Source: an uncultured Bacilli bacterium (lineage in GTDB: Bacteria > Bacillota_I > Bacilli_A > RF39 > UBA660). From it: a DNA stretch of 64,000 bases. Numbering within the stretch: position 1 is the stretch's first letter; each line of letters starts with the position of its first letter. The notes under the pieces are model-generated. The model had not been told where the DNA came from. It saw only the letters and a program-made list of their open reading frames with translations, and did not search any database. Of this stretch, positions 44,169 to 53,341 are shown piece by piece. Where the stretch lies: NCBI GenBank assembly GCA_934101795.1, contig CAKORY010000002.1:72020-136019 (forward strand), read 5' to 3'. Position numbers and translations under genes: made by a program.

Positions 44169-44552
44169 ATGGCATATAATAGAAGAAAAAGAAAAATAAA
44201 GAAGAATATTCCTGAAGCTGTTGCTCACATTCATTCAACTTATAATAACACTATTGTTACTATAAGTGATAAAGAAGGTAACGCTATTAGTTGGTCATCA
44301 GCTGGTAGAATTGGTTATAAAGGAAGTAAAAAGAAAACTCCATTTGCTGCTGGACTTACTAGCGAAGCTGCTGCAGCTGCTGCTGTTGAAGCTGGAGTTA
44401 AAAAAGTTGATGTATTTGTTAAAGGTCTTGGACCTGGAAGAGAAAATGCAATTAGATCACTTCAAACTGCAGGACTTGAAATTACAAGTATAACTGATGA
44501 AACACCAATTCCTCATAATGGATGTCGTCCACCAAAAAGACCAAGAAACTAA
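44169..44552 (+). CDS. rpsK: 30S ribosomal protein S11
   Basis: S11 lies on the 30S platform near the mRNA exit. The 127-aa sequence has [37 protein letters not shown] (shown in part: [14 protein letters not shown]) and the terminal [13 protein letters not shown]. It follows rpsM by 11 nt. Confidence 0.97.
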   Translation: MAYNRRKRKIKKNIPEAVAHIHSTYNNTIVTISDKEGNAISWSSAGRIGYKGSKKKTPFAAGLTSEAAAAAAVEAGVKKVDVFVKGLGPGRENAIRSLQTAGLEITSITDETPIPHNGCRPPKRPRN

Positions 44553-44573
44553 TAAGGGAAAGGAACGTGTACT

Positions 44574-45518
44574 ATGATAAAATTTGAAAAACCAGACTAT
44601 AAAATTACTGAATATCAAGAAAGCAATCATTATGCTAAGTTTGAAATTGAACCATTAGAAAGAGGTTTTGGTACTACTATTGGTAATGCAATGAGAAGAG
44701 TACTTCTATCAAGTTTACCTGGTAGTGCTGTTACTTCTATTAAAATTGATGGTGTAATGCATGAATTTCAAAAAATAGAAGGTGTTGTTGAAGATGTTAC
44801 AACTATGGTATTAAATATCAAAAAATTAGTTGTTAAAAATCATTCAAATGGAGAAAAAGTTATAAGAATTACAAAATCTCAAGAAGGACCTGTTCTTGCT
44901 TCAGATATTGAACAAGATGCTGATATTGAAGTTATGAATCCAGATTTAGTAATTTGTAATTTAGTTGCTGGAGGAAAAATTAGTATTGAAATGACTGTTA
45001 ATAATGGTCGTGGATTTACACCAGCTGCTGTTAATAAAGCTAATATGGATAATAATGTTGCAGGGGTTATTGCAATAGATTCAAATTACTCACCAATTGA
45101 AGTAGTTAAATATGAAGTATTAGATACTCGTGTTGGTCAAGATGAAACTTATGATAAATTAGTTATGGAAGTTACTACTGATGCATCTATGACTCCAGAA
45201 GAAGCTATGGCACTTGGTGCTAAGATATTAATTGAACACTTTACAATAATCTCAGATTTAAATTCAATTAGTAATATTGCTAATATTATGCAAGAAAAGA
45301 AAATTGATACAATGACTAAGACACTTGAAACACCAATTGAAGAAGTTGAATTCTCAGTAAGAGCTTATAATTGTTTAAAAAGAGCTGGTATTCATACCGT
45401 TCAAGATTTAGTTAACAAAAAAGAAGTAGAAGTTACTAAGATCAGAAACTTAGGAAAGAAATCATTAAAAGAAGTTCTTGATAAAGTTGAAGAATTAGGA
45501 CTTACATTTAAGGAGTAG
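44574..45518 (+). CDS. rpoA: RNA polymerase alpha subunit
   Basis: The 314-aa alpha subunit forms the assembly platform of RNA polymerase. The N-terminal domain has LERGFGTTIGNAMRRVLLSSL (shown in part: GFGTTIGNAMRRVLL) and the C-terminal domain has the promoter-binding LGKKSLKEVLDKVEELGL region. The linker is normal. It lies between rpsK and rplQ as in Bacillus; rpsD is not in this cluster. Confidence 0.97.
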   Translation: MIKFEKPDYKITEYQESNHYAKFEIEPLERGFGTTIGNAMRRVLLSSLPGSAVTSIKIDGVMHEFQKIEGVVEDVTTMVLNIKKLVVKNHSNGEKVIRITKSQEGPVLASDIEQDADIEVMNPDLVICNLVAGGKISIEMTVNNGRGFTPAAVNKANMDNNVAGVIAIDSNYSPIEVVKYEVLDTRVGQDETYDKLVMEVTTDASMTPEEAMALGAKILIEHFTIISDLNSISNIANIMQEKKIDTMTKTLETPIEEVEFSVRAYNCLKRAGIHTVQDLVNKKEVEVTKIRNLGKKSLKEVLDKVEELGLTFKE

Positions 45519-45521
45519 AAT

Positions 45522-45863
45522 ATGAAATATAGAAAATTAGGAAGAGAAACTAGAATTAGAAGAAGTATTTTAGCTGGACTTACTAAAGATGTAATCATGA
45601 ATGGTTATGTTGTAACTACTGAAGCTAGAGCTAAAGAAGTAAGAAAATTTGTTGATAAAATGATTACTTATGGAAAAGATGGTTCACTTGTTGCTCGTAG
45701 AAAAGCACTTGCTTTCTTACATAATGATAATGAAGTTGTATCTAAAGTATTTAATGAACTAGCTAAAACTTATGAAACTAGAAATGGTGGATATACTAGA
45801 ATTATTAAACTTAAAGAACGTCGTGGAGACGATGCTTTAGAAGTAAAACTAGAATTAGTTTAA
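45522..45863 (+). CDS. rplQ: 50S ribosomal protein L17
   Basis: L17 sits near the tunnel exit. The 113-aa protein starts MKYRKLGRETRIRRSIL (usual form MxxRKLGRxxxHRxAML) and has the TTEARAKEVRKFVDKMIT and RNGGYTRIIKL blocks. It is the last gene of the supercluster; a strong terminator follows. Confidence 0.96.
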   Translation: MKYRKLGRETRIRRSILAGLTKDVIMNGYVVTTEARAKEVRKFVDKMITYGKDGSLVARRKALAFLHNDNEVVSKVFNELAKTYETRNGGYTRIIKLKERRGDDALEVKLELV

Positions 45864-45870
45864 TTAGATG

Positions 45871-45904
45871 AAAACAATTAACTTAATGGTTAGTTGTTTT
45901 TTTT
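45871..45904 (+). terminator. terminator of the ribosomal supercluster
   Basis: AAAACAATTAAC pairs with GTTAGTTGTTTT (one G-T pair) around a 6-nt loop, followed by T residues. Confidence 0.9.
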
Positions 45905-45986
45905 GACGTTCATTTAACTGAACAAAATTTTTTAAAAATAAGTATATTAAATTTTGTTTAATCCATAATATAAGTGGAGGAAGAAT

Positions 45987-46172
45987 ATGAAAGATAAAGA
46001 ATGTAATTGTTGTAGTGATGCTAAGTTTGGTGTAGCATATATTGATCCAGAGTCTGGTTTGCTTTGTAGTAAAATAGATACTGGTATGAAGCTTCCAAAA
46101 GGGAAAAAGGTTTTAGCACCTAGAATTTGTACTAAGTGTGGAAACACGGAATGGAAGACAATTGATAACTAG
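45987..46172 (+). CDS. small cysteine-rich, probably zinc-binding protein
   Basis: This 61-aa protein has a Cys cluster near the start (ECNCCSD), one Cys in the middle (LLCSKI) and a terminal CTKCGN pair, as in small zinc ribbons. I do not recognise the family. GTGGAGGAAG precedes the ATG. It is a single-gene unit between two terminators, just before rpsF. The terminal KCGNTEW is like the treble-clef end of many nucleic-acid-binding zinc ribbons. Confidence 0.72.
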   Translation: MKDKECNCCSDAKFGVAYIDPESGLLCSKIDTGMKLPKGKKVLAPRICTKCGNTEWKTIDN

Positions 46173-46173
46173 A

Positions 46174-46203
46174 AAGTAAGCTGTAAAAAGCTTGCTTTTT
46201 TTG
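46174..46203 (+). terminator. terminator after the small Cys-rich gene
   Basis: AAGTAAGCT pairs with AGCTTGCTT (one G-T pair) around GTAAAA and runs into seven T. Confidence 0.85.
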
Positions 46204-46224
46204 TGGGAAAGTATGCAATTTTGC

Positions 46225-46253
46225 TTGTAATTTGAATATATATTTGTTATAAT
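46225..46253 (+). promoter_or_regulatory. promoter of rpsF-ssb-rpsR
   Basis: TTGTAA at 46225-46230 and TATAAT at 46248-46253 are exactly 17 nt apart, placing the transcript start at the beginning of the structured leader. Confidence 0.7.
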
Positions 46254-46259
46254 ACTTGC

Positions 46260-46321
46260 GAGTAAAGAAATTACTCCTTGCTTCTAAGGAAGCCGAAAAG
46301 ACCGTAAGGAGGTGGATATTG
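46260..46321 (+). promoter_or_regulatory. probable S6:S18-type autoregulatory leader
   Basis: The leader before rpsF folds into a hairpin GAGTAA-AGAAA-TTACTC (46260-46276), then GCTTC-TAAG-GAAGC (46280-46293), followed by CCGAAAAGACCGTAAGGAGG-type sequence with two CCG triplets beside the ribosome site. A CCG-containing leader bound by the S6:S18 pair is known for rpsF operons in many bacteria; I assign it from these features and position without an alignment. Confidence 0.5.
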
Positions 46322-46612
46322 ATGACTAAGTATGAAATTATGTTTATTGTTAAGTCTACATTAGATGAAGAAACTATTAAAAAGACTAGTGAAGATTTAC
46401 AAAAGTTAATAAACAAGAAACCATCTAAAGTTATCGAATTCAAAGAAATGGGTAGAAAGAAATTAGCTTATCCTATTAAAAAAGAAGTTAGTGGATACTA
46501 CTATGTTATGACTGTTGAAGTAACACATGAAACCCTTCAAGAATTTGATAGAAAAGTTTCTATTAATGAAAATGTTTTAAGACATTTAATTATCAAAGTT
46601 GAAGGAGAATAA
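46322..46612 (+). CDS. rpsF: 30S ribosomal protein S6
   Basis: S6 binds S18 on the 30S platform. The 96-aa protein starts MTKYEIMFIVKSTLDEE and has GRKKLAYPIKKEVSGYYYV (usual block). The ATG at 46322 follows AGGAGGTGG; upstream in-frame codons lie in the leader and are not coding. It is the first gene of rpsF-ssb-rpsR. Confidence 0.95.
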   Translation: MTKYEIMFIVKSTLDEETIKKTSEDLQKLINKKPSKVIEFKEMGRKKLAYPIKKEVSGYYYVMTVEVTHETLQEFDRKVSINENVLRHLIIKVEGE

Positions 46613-46614
46613 TT

Positions 46615-47109
46615 ATGAACAAAGTAATATTAACTGGGAGACTTACAAGAGATCCCGAATCAAGAATGACTCAAAGTAATATGGAAATATCAAGATTTTC
46701 ACTAGCTTGTCAAAGTGACTTTGTTAGCCGTGATGGTGAAAGAGATACGGAATTTATTAATTGTGTAGCTTTTAATAGAAGTGCTCAAACTATTAATAGA
46801 TATTGTCGTAAAGGACAAATGATTTTAGTTCAAGGAAGAATTAGAAATAATAGTTATGATGCACAAGATGGTACTAAGAGATATACAACAGATGTTGTGG
46901 TTGATAATTTTGAATTCTTAGGAAGTAAAAATGATGGTGCAAATGCTCAAGCAGGTGCAGGATATAGTGCTCCAGCTAGTAATAATAATGCAGCATATAG
47001 TCCATCACCAGTTGCACCTAGTGCTGTTGAAACAACTGATATTAGTGAAGATCCTTATAAAGACTTTGGGGATGAATTTACTTTAAGTAGTGATGATTTA
47101 CCATTTTAG
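46615..47109 (+). CDS. ssb: single-stranded DNA-binding protein
   Basis: SSB coats single-stranded DNA in replication and repair. The OB-fold domain takes residues 1-105 (MNKVILTGRLTRDPESR, FINCVAFNRSAQTI, GQMILVQGRIRNNSYD). A flexible Ala/Pro/Asn linker follows and the tail ends SSDDLPF, the partner-binding peptide. The 164 aa are normal. It lies 2 nt after rpsF. Confidence 0.97.
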   Translation: MNKVILTGRLTRDPESRMTQSNMEISRFSLACQSDFVSRDGERDTEFINCVAFNRSAQTINRYCRKGQMILVQGRIRNNSYDAQDGTKRYTTDVVVDNFEFLGSKNDGANAQAGAGYSAPASNNNAAYSPSPVAPSAVETTDISEDPYKDFGDEFTLSSDDLPF

Positions 47110-47128
47110 TTAAAGGAGGATAAGAATA

Positions 47129-47344
47129 ATGGCAGAATTTTATCGTAAGAAAAAGAAAATATGTCAAATGTGTGCTGGAAAAAGCGTAGATTATAAAGAT
47201 GTTATGATTATCAATAAATATATTAATGATAAAGGCAAGATTTTACCAAGAAGAATGACTGGTGCTTGTGCTAAACATCAAAGACATATTGCTGAACAAG
47301 TTAAATATGCAAGATTTATGGCTTTAATACCATTTGTTAAATAA
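47129..47344 (+). CDS. rpsR: 30S ribosomal protein S18
   Basis: This 71-aa platform protein pairs with S6. It keeps DYKDVMIINKYINDKGKILPRRMTG (shown in part: GKILPRRMTG) and KHQRHIAEQVKYARFMALIPF (shown in part: QVKYARFMALIPF). Four residues CQMC and GACAKH suggest zinc binding. AAGGAGG precedes the ATG and a terminator follows. Confidence 0.96.
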   Translation: MAEFYRKKKKICQMCAGKSVDYKDVMIINKYINDKGKILPRRMTGACAKHQRHIAEQVKYARFMALIPFVK

Positions 47345-47347
47345 TTT

Positions 47348-47371
47348 AACTCACCTTTGGGTGAGTTTTTC
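47348..47371 (+). terminator. terminator of rpsF-ssb-rpsR
   Basis: AACTCACC pairs with GGTGAGTT around a short loop (TTTG) and is followed by T residues. Confidence 0.88.
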
Positions 47372-47417
47372 TATACTTAAAATACTTATTGTGATAAAAT
47401 GTTTATAGGTGAATCGT

Positions 47418-48608
47418 ATGCAAAAAGATAAAAGATTAGTAGTAACATTCTTAGTAGTAATATTTGGTGTATTTTTATGTATTCCAAGTAAATTTGTACT
47501 TGTTAAAATGGGAATAATGAGTATGAATATGGATAACTTTTCTGAATATAAAGAGAAAAATGAAAAGAATATTGTGGATAAGTTAAATAATATTGTTGGT
47601 AAAATGGAAAAAACGCTTGAAAATAAAGTTACTAATTATTTTCCTTTGTATAATGAATTAAATACATTCTATCAAAATGTAAATTTTGCAAGTAATAAGT
47701 TATTGTTTAAGGATGTACCTATAAAAACTAATAGTGATGGTGAATATATATTTTATGATAAAGTAAATGAGTTTTATTATTTAACAAATAAGTATAGTGA
47801 TGAAGAGCTAGATGTAAGATTAGAAAAACAAGTTAAGTTTTTTAATGAGTTAAGTAATAAAGGAATAAATGTAAATATTTATGTACCTACGAGATATGAA
47901 TTTACTAAATTAAAAGAAAATAATTTAAGTAAATATATAGATGAATTTGTAAACAAACTTGATAGTAAAATAAATACTAGAGTTATGAATGTTACAAGTA
48001 TAGATGAGTATAAAAAGTATTTTTACAAAACTGATCATCATTGGACAATTTATGGAGCTTTAGATGGTTATCAAGATATTTGTGATATGTTAGGTATTCA
48101 AAAATTAAATGATTTAAATACCATGGAACATAAAGAAAAGAAATATTATGGTTCACTTGCTAAAACCGCTTTAAATGATGGTATCAATGATTATATTAGT
48201 GATGTAGATATAAAACTAGATTATGATGTATATGTAAATGGTAAAGAAGCTGATAAGCTATTCAAGCCAAGAGAAATAAGATTGGATAGAGATTATAAAT
48301 ATTATGATTATTATGTTCAATATTTTAATGGACAATATGGAAGTGTTGTGTATGATTATCATGATGAAAATAAAGAAAATTTACTTATTGTGGGTGATTC
48401 ATATTCTTGGCAAATTGACTATTTAATAGCTAGTTCTTTTAATAAAACGCACGTTATTAACTTAAGATATGATAAATATAAAAATAAAGAGTTTAATTTA
48501 AGTAAATATGTTAGTGATAATAATATTTCTAAAGTGCTATTTTTGTATGATGGTGGTTCAAGTATATTTGACCAATATAATTATAATTTTGAAGGGAGAG
48601 TAAAATAA
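47418..48608 (+). CDS. DHHW/AlgX-like SGNH acylation protein
   Basis: This protein of 396 aa has an N-terminal membrane anchor (about residues 5-28) and an outer SGNH-like domain. The DHHW motif in KTDHHWTIYGA and the later IVGDSYSW nucleophile motif mark the DHHW family, which works with an MBOAT protein to put acetyl or similar groups on secreted polysaccharides. The MBOAT gene follows with a 1-nt overlap (TAATG). The ATG at 47418 is chosen since AGGTGA at 47407-47412 is its ribosome site and the GTG at 47409 lies within that site. Substrate unknown; it is distinct from the DltD-like protein at 6816. Confidence 0.83.
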   Translation: MQKDKRLVVTFLVVIFGVFLCIPSKFVLVKMGIMSMNMDNFSEYKEKNEKNIVDKLNNIVGKMEKTLENKVTNYFPLYNELNTFYQNVNFASNKLLFKDVPIKTNSDGEYIFYDKVNEFYYLTNKYSDEELDVRLEKQVKFFNELSNKGINVNIYVPTRYEFTKLKENNLSKYIDEFVNKLDSKINTRVMNVTSIDEYKKYFYKTDHHWTIYGALDGYQDICDMLGIQKLNDLNTMEHKEKKYYGSLAKTALNDGINDYISDVDIKLDYDVYVNGKEADKLFKPREIRLDRDYKYYDYYVQYFNGQYGSVVYDYHDENKENLLIVGDSYSWQIDYLIASSFNKTHVINLRYDKYKNKEFNLSKYVSDNNISKVLFLYDGGSSIFDQYNYNFEGRVK

Positions 48609-49984
48609 TGGTTTTTTCTAGTTTAATTTTCTTATTTTGTTTTCTTCCTATATTCTTAATTTGTTATTTTGTACCAAAGAAAAGAAAGACAAGAAATATA
48701 GTTCTTCTTATATTTTCATTAATGTTTTATGGTTATGGGGAACCGATTTATGTGCTTTTGATGATATTGTCTATTTTAGTTAATTATTATGTAGCTTTAA
48801 TAATGGATAAAAGTAATAATAAAAAGAAATGGTTAATAATCAGTTTAATATTTAATCTTGGGTTGCTTTTTATATTTAAATATACTAATTTTTTCTTAGA
48901 TAATATAAACAATTTATTTAATTTAAATATTAAGTTTTTAAGTATAAGTTTACCTATTGGTATTAGTTTTTATACATTTCAAATACTTACTTATGTTATT
49001 GATGTTTATAAAGGAAAAGTCGATGTTCAAAAAAGTATTATTAATTTAGGTTGTTATATTAGTGCTTTTCCTCAGCTTATTGCAGGACCTATTGTTAGAT
49101 ATGAAACTGTAAATAGGGAACTTGATGATAGATGCGAAAATGTTGAAAATTTTGCAACAGGTATAAGAAGATTTATTATCGGGTTATTTAAAAAGGTTGT
49201 AATTGCTAATGAAATGGCTTATGTTGCTGATACTTTATTTGCATCTAATATTGCAGAGTTAGGTGTTTTGGGTATGCTCGTTGGTGGAATATCATTTACT
49301 TTCCAAATATATTTTGACTTTAGTGGTTATAGTGATATGGCAATTGGACTTGGTAAAATGCTTGGGTTTAATTATTTAGAAAACTTTAATTATCCATATA
49401 TTGCTCGCAGTATAACTTCGTTTTGGAGAAGATGGCATATTTCATTATCCTCATTTTTTAGGGATTATGTTTATATTCCTTTGGGTGGTAATAGATGTAA
49501 AGGCGCGCGCCATATATTTAATTTATTTGTGGTGTGGGCTTTGACTGGACTTTGGCATGGTGCTAGTTGGAACTTTGTTTTCTGGGGTCTTTTCTATTTT
49601 ATATTATTGGTTTTAGAAAAGTTTGTATTTAAAAACATTGATAAACTACCTAAAATTCTTGGTCATATTTATACATTTAGTTTAGTTACTTTTGGTTTTA
49701 TAATATTTTATTTTACTGATACAAGTACTTTGATGGAAGCAATTAAAACTTTATTTGGTGCTTATGGTTTTGGTAACTTAAGTGTTTTTATCCACTATCA
49801 AATAATTAAAGTAAGAACAATAATTATATTTGTTTTATCTATATTTGCTTGCACACCGATATTTAAAAATATGCTAGATAAGAAAAATAAAATGAGTGAT
49901 GTAATTATAATGATAATGTTTTTACTTAGTATTATAAGTATTTTGGCATCAAGTTATAATCCATTTATATATTTTAGGTTTTAG
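48608..49984 (+). CDS. MBOAT-family O-acyltransferase
   Basis: This polytopic membrane protein of 458 aa is of the AlgI/PatA type. The invariant His is in LTGLWHGASWNF, and SFWRRWHISLSSFFRDYVYIPLGG (shown in part: WRRWHISLSSFFRDYVY) is the strongest family block. AlgI-type proteins pass acetyl groups over the membrane for O-acetylation of an exopolysaccharide or wall polymer. With the DHHW protein it forms a two-gene unit that interrupts the common rpsR-rplI neighbourhood. It has no carrier or ligase gene nearby, so it probably uses acetyl groups, unlike the dlt-like MBOAT at 5220. Confidence 0.9.
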   Translation: MVFSSLIFLFCFLPIFLICYFVPKKRKTRNIVLLIFSLMFYGYGEPIYVLLMILSILVNYYVALIMDKSNNKKKWLIISLIFNLGLLFIFKYTNFFLDNINNLFNLNIKFLSISLPIGISFYTFQILTYVIDVYKGKVDVQKSIINLGCYISAFPQLIAGPIVRYETVNRELDDRCENVENFATGIRRFIIGLFKKVVIANEMAYVADTLFASNIAELGVLGMLVGGISFTFQIYFDFSGYSDMAIGLGKMLGFNYLENFNYPYIARSITSFWRRWHISLSSFFRDYVYIPLGGNRCKGARHIFNLFVVWALTGLWHGASWNFVFWGLFYFILLVLEKFVFKNIDKLPKILGHIYTFSLVTFGFIIFYFTDTSTLMEAIKTLFGAYGFGNLSVFIHYQIIKVRTIIIFVLSIFACTPIFKNMLDKKNKMSDVIIMIMFLLSIISILASSYNPFIYFRF

Positions 49985-50024
49985 TTTCAAAGTGCAAAAT
50001 TTGCACTTTGAAATTGTTTTTTTT
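49985..50024 (+). terminator. terminator after the MBOAT gene
   Basis: A perfect 14-bp stem (49985-49998 with 50000-50013) with a minimal 1-nt gap in print, so a loop of a few bases in practice, leads into a T run. Confidence 0.88.
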
Positions 50025-50042
50025 CTTTAAAAATGATATAAT
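50014..50042 (+). promoter_or_regulatory. promoter of rplI-dnaB
   Basis: TTGTTT at 50014-50019 and TATAAT at 50037-50042 are 17 nt apart; the -35 box overlaps the T run of the preceding terminator. Confidence 0.6.
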
Positions 50043-50068
50043 ATTGTTTACTTAAGGAGGTCTTTTAT

Positions 50069-50509
50069 ATGAAAGTAATTTTATTGAGTGATGTAAAGGG
50101 AAAAGGTAAAAAGGATAGTGTAATTAATGTAAGTGATGGTTATGCTAATAATTATTTAATTAAGAATAATTTAGCTGTTCCTTATACAAAAAGAAGTAGT
50201 GAAATACTAAGTGAAGAATTAGATGAAAGACAAAAAAATGAAGATGCTTTAGTTGCTAGTTTAAATGAAATAAAGAAAAAATTAAATGGTAAAACTATAA
50301 CTTTTAAAGTGAAAACTGGTGAAGCAGATAGAGTTTTTGGTACGATATCTAATAAGCAAATATCTGAAAAATTAAAGGAAATGGGATATAAAATAGATAA
50401 AAAATGTATAAAAAGTGATATTGCTATAAGCAGTTTAGGGGTTACTAAAGTAGTAATTGAACTACATAAGAAAGTTAAATTTGACTTAAATGTTGAATTA
50501 GTTAAATAG
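50069..50509 (+). CDS. rplI: 50S ribosomal protein L9
   Basis: L9 protrudes from the base of the L1 stalk and supports translation fidelity. The 146-aa protein has [31 protein letters not shown] (shown in part: [13 protein letters not shown]) and the C-terminal domain with [15 protein letters not shown] precedes the start. dnaB follows after 8 nt, the common Firmicutes pairing. Confidence 0.96.
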   Translation: MKVILLSDVKGKGKKDSVINVSDGYANNYLIKNNLAVPYTKRSSEILSEELDERQKNEDALVASLNEIKKKLNGKTITFKVKTGEADRVFGTISNKQISEKLKEMGYKIDKKCIKSDIAISSLGVTKVVIELHKKVKFDLNVELVK

Positions 50510-50517
50510 GAGGGTTT

Positions 50518-51861
50518 ATGGCAAGAAGTATGCCTCAGAGTCAAGAAGCTGAAATGAGTGTCTTAGGTGTTGCTTTTTTAAATAATAATGAAGTAAGTAA
50601 AATTGTTGAAGAAGTAACTGTGGATATGTTCTTTGATGAGAGAAATAGATATATATTTAATGCTATTAAAAGCTTACATGAAAGTAAGACACCTATTGAT
50701 GTTACAACTCTTAGAAATGAACTAGATAAAGATAAAAAGTTTAATGCTGTTGGACTTGATTACATTACTGAAGTAATTGATAGTGTAGTAACAAGTGCTA
50801 ATTTAGATTTTTATATAAAAATTATTAAAGATTATGCTGTTAGAAGAAATTTAATTGAAACAGCTAATGATATTATTACAACAACATATGATGAAGAAGA
50901 TGTAAATAGATTACTAGATAGTGCTGAAAAGAATATATTAAATGTTGTTAGAGCAAGAAGTGTTGGGGATTTTGTGCCAATTAGTGAAATACTTAGAAGA
51001 GCACAAGCAAAGTTAGAAGAACTTGCTAAAAATAAGAGAAGTATTACTGGTATTGAAACTGGGTTTCCAGATTTTGATAAAATAACTACTGGGTTTCAAG
51101 GCGGAGAAATGATAATTCTTGCTGCTAGACCTGGGATGGGAAAAACTGCTCTTGCATTAAATATGGCTGCTTATGCTGCAACACATACTAAAAAAGCTGT
51201 TGCGATATTTAACTTAGAAATGTCTGCGGAAATGCTTATTAATCGTATGATTTCTTCAATTGGGCAAATTGATGCTTATAAATTACAAACAGGTAATATG
51301 CAAGAAAAAGATTGGAAAAGGTATAATGAAGCTTTATCACAACTTGCAGATACAAATATATATATTGAAGATAATGCTGGTGTTACAGCGCAAGAGATAC
51401 GTGCTAAATGTAGAAGACTTGCAAATAGTGAAGATGGTTTAGGTTTAGTAGTAATCGACTACCTTCAACTTGTAAGTAGTGGTTCTAGGAGAGTTGAGTC
51501 ACGTCAAGTGGAAGTATCAGAAATATCTCGTTCTCTTAAAACTATGGCTCTAGAGCTTGGAGTTCCTGTTATTGCATTATCACAATTATCAAGAAGTGCT
51601 GAAAAAAGAGAAAGTAATCAACCAATGCTTGCAGATTTACGAGAATCTGGGTCTTTGGAACAAGATGCTGATATGGTACTTTTCATAAATCGTAAGGATT
51701 ACTATGAAAAAGCTAAAGATTTTAATCAAAAAATCGTGCCAGCAGAATTAATTATTGCAAAGCACAGAAAAGGAGGACTTGGAACAGTTAACCTATTATT
51801 TGAACTTAATATGAGTAGTTTTAAGAGTCAATTAAAGGCTGCTGGAGATGAAAATGAATAA
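50518..51861 (+). CDS. dnaB: replicative DNA helicase DnaB
   Basis: This hexameric helicase of 447 aa unwinds DNA at the fork (called DnaC in Bacillus). The N-terminal domain begins MPQSQEAEMSVLG, and the RecA-like domain has Walker A ARPGMGKTALALNM, Walker B VVIDYLQLV and the C-terminal AKHRKGGLG arginine region. Length normal. It overlaps the M23 gene by 8 nt. Confidence 0.97.
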   Translation: MARSMPQSQEAEMSVLGVAFLNNNEVSKIVEEVTVDMFFDERNRYIFNAIKSLHESKTPIDVTTLRNELDKDKKFNAVGLDYITEVIDSVVTSANLDFYIKIIKDYAVRRNLIETANDIITTTYDEEDVNRLLDSAEKNILNVVRARSVGDFVPISEILRRAQAKLEELAKNKRSITGIETGFPDFDKITTGFQGGEMIILAARPGMGKTALALNMAAYAATHTKKAVAIFNLEMSAEMLINRMISSIGQIDAYKLQTGNMQEKDWKRYNEALSQLADTNIYIEDNAGVTAQEIRAKCRRLANSEDGLGLVVIDYLQLVSSGSRRVESRQVEVSEISRSLKTMALELGVPVIALSQLSRSAEKRESNQPMLADLRESGSLEQDADMVLFINRKDYYEKAKDFNQKIVPAELIIAKHRKGGLGTVNLLFELNMSSFKSQLKAAGDENE

Positions 51862-53341
51862 TAAAAGTAAAATTATAACTGCTATTTTATCAATATTAAT
51901 TGTTGTTTTATATATTTTAAGTGAGAAATACGATTATGGTTTTGATGAAGCTTTAAAAGGTTATCAAATATATTTAGATGGTAAAGAAATAGGGCTTATT
52001 CAAGATAAAAATGAATTATATAGTTTAATAAATAAAGAACAACAAAATATTAAAGATAAGTATAATGTAGATTATGTTTATCCTCCGGATGGTATTGATA
52101 TAGTAGAAGTAAAAACGTTTGATGAAAGCTATATGGGGGTAGAGGATATTTACAAAAAAATAGAAAATGCAGATGATTTTACAATTAAAGGTTATGTTAT
52201 AACTATTAAACCTCAAGGTAAAGAAAATATTGTTATAAATGTGCTTGATAAGAATGTATTTGAAAAAGCTTTAAAAAAATACGTTTTATCATTTGTTACC
52301 GAAGAAGAATTAGATGATTATAACAATGGTCATCGTAGTATTACAGAAATTGGTTCTGTTATAGAAAATATGGCATTTGATGAAGCTATTACTATTAAAG
52401 AAAGTTATATTAGTGTTAAAGAAAAAATATATACTGATGTTGATTCTTTAAGTCAATACTTGCTTTTTGGGCCAGATGCTAAAATGGATACATATACAGT
52501 TAAAACTGGAGATAGTATTGCAAGTATTAGTGAAGATAATAAAATGAATTCACAAGAATTTTTAATAGCAAATCCTAAGTATAAAAGCGAAAATTCTTTA
52601 CTTGCTGTTGGTAGTAGTGTTAATATTACTATCATTGATCCAATTATAACACTTACTTATGATGTTTATGAAATTAATGAAAATATTACTCCATATACCA
52701 CTGCTAATCCTATTGTTGATAATACAAAGGAATCTAGTTATAAAGAACTTACTAGAGCAGGTGTTAATGGTATAACTTTAATTCATAGTTCATACCAAGT
52801 TATTAATGGTGAACGTTCTACTGGTGTAGAAATTAAAGATAGAAAAGTTATAAGAGAAATGGTTGAAGAACAATATACAATTGGTAAAAAATATGGTGGA
52901 TATTATTATCATACTAGTGGTTGGGGTTATCCTACAGAATATCCTTATGTTATTACAAGTCCTTTCCAATGGCGATGGGGAAAACACCATGATGGTATTG
53001 ATATTTCTGGTACTGGTTATAGATCAAGAATATTTGCAGTTGCTGATGGTACAGTTGTAGAAGTAGGATATAGAAATGCTGATGGTAACTTTGTAATTAT
53101 AGAACATGAAAATAATATTTATACACAATATGCTCATATGTATGCAGCTACTGTAAAAGAAGGTCAAAGTGTTAAAAAAGGTGATCAAATTGGAGAAATG
53201 GGTAATACTGGTTTTGTTCTTCCAGCACCAAGTAAATATAATCCAACTGCTGGTACACATCTTCACTTTGGTGTTTCGATAGGCTGGCCATTCCATGGTT
53301 CTTATTCATTCCAAAATCCAACGAGGTATATTAGGTTCTAA
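51854..53341 (+). CDS. membrane-anchored M23 peptidase with LysM and G5-like domains
   Basis: This protein of 495 aa has an N-terminal membrane anchor (about residues 5-22), a region of about 180 residues of unknown fold, a LysM domain (YTVKTGDSIASIS), a G5-like segment (ITLTYDVYEIN to the VEIKDRKVI end) and a C-terminal M23 zinc endopeptidase domain with HHDGIDISG (His and Asp ligands) and HLHFGVS (HxH). It would cut peptide cross-links in the wall for growth or engulfment, like SpoIIQ/DipM types. The ATG at 51854 is preferred because GGAG at 51844-51847 is its ribosome site. It is coupled to walJ by TAATG. Confidence 0.9.
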   Translation: MNNKSKIITAILSILIVVLYILSEKYDYGFDEALKGYQIYLDGKEIGLIQDKNELYSLINKEQQNIKDKYNVDYVYPPDGIDIVEVKTFDESYMGVEDIYKKIENADDFTIKGYVITIKPQGKENIVINVLDKNVFEKALKKYVLSFVTEEELDDYNNGHRSITEIGSVIENMAFDEAITIKESYISVKEKIYTDVDSLSQYLLFGPDAKMDTYTVKTGDSIASISEDNKMNSQEFLIANPKYKSENSLLAVGSSVNITIIDPIITLTYDVYEINENITPYTTANPIVDNTKESSYKELTRAGVNGITLIHSSYQVINGERSTGVEIKDRKVIREMVEEQYTIGKKYGGYYYHTSGWGYPTEYPYVITSPFQWRWGKHHDGIDISGTGYRSRIFAVADGTVVEVGYRNADGNFVIIEHENNIYTQYAHMYAATVKEGQSVKKGDQIGEMGNTGFVLPAPSKYNPTAGTHLHFGVSIGWPFHGSYSFQNPTRYIRF

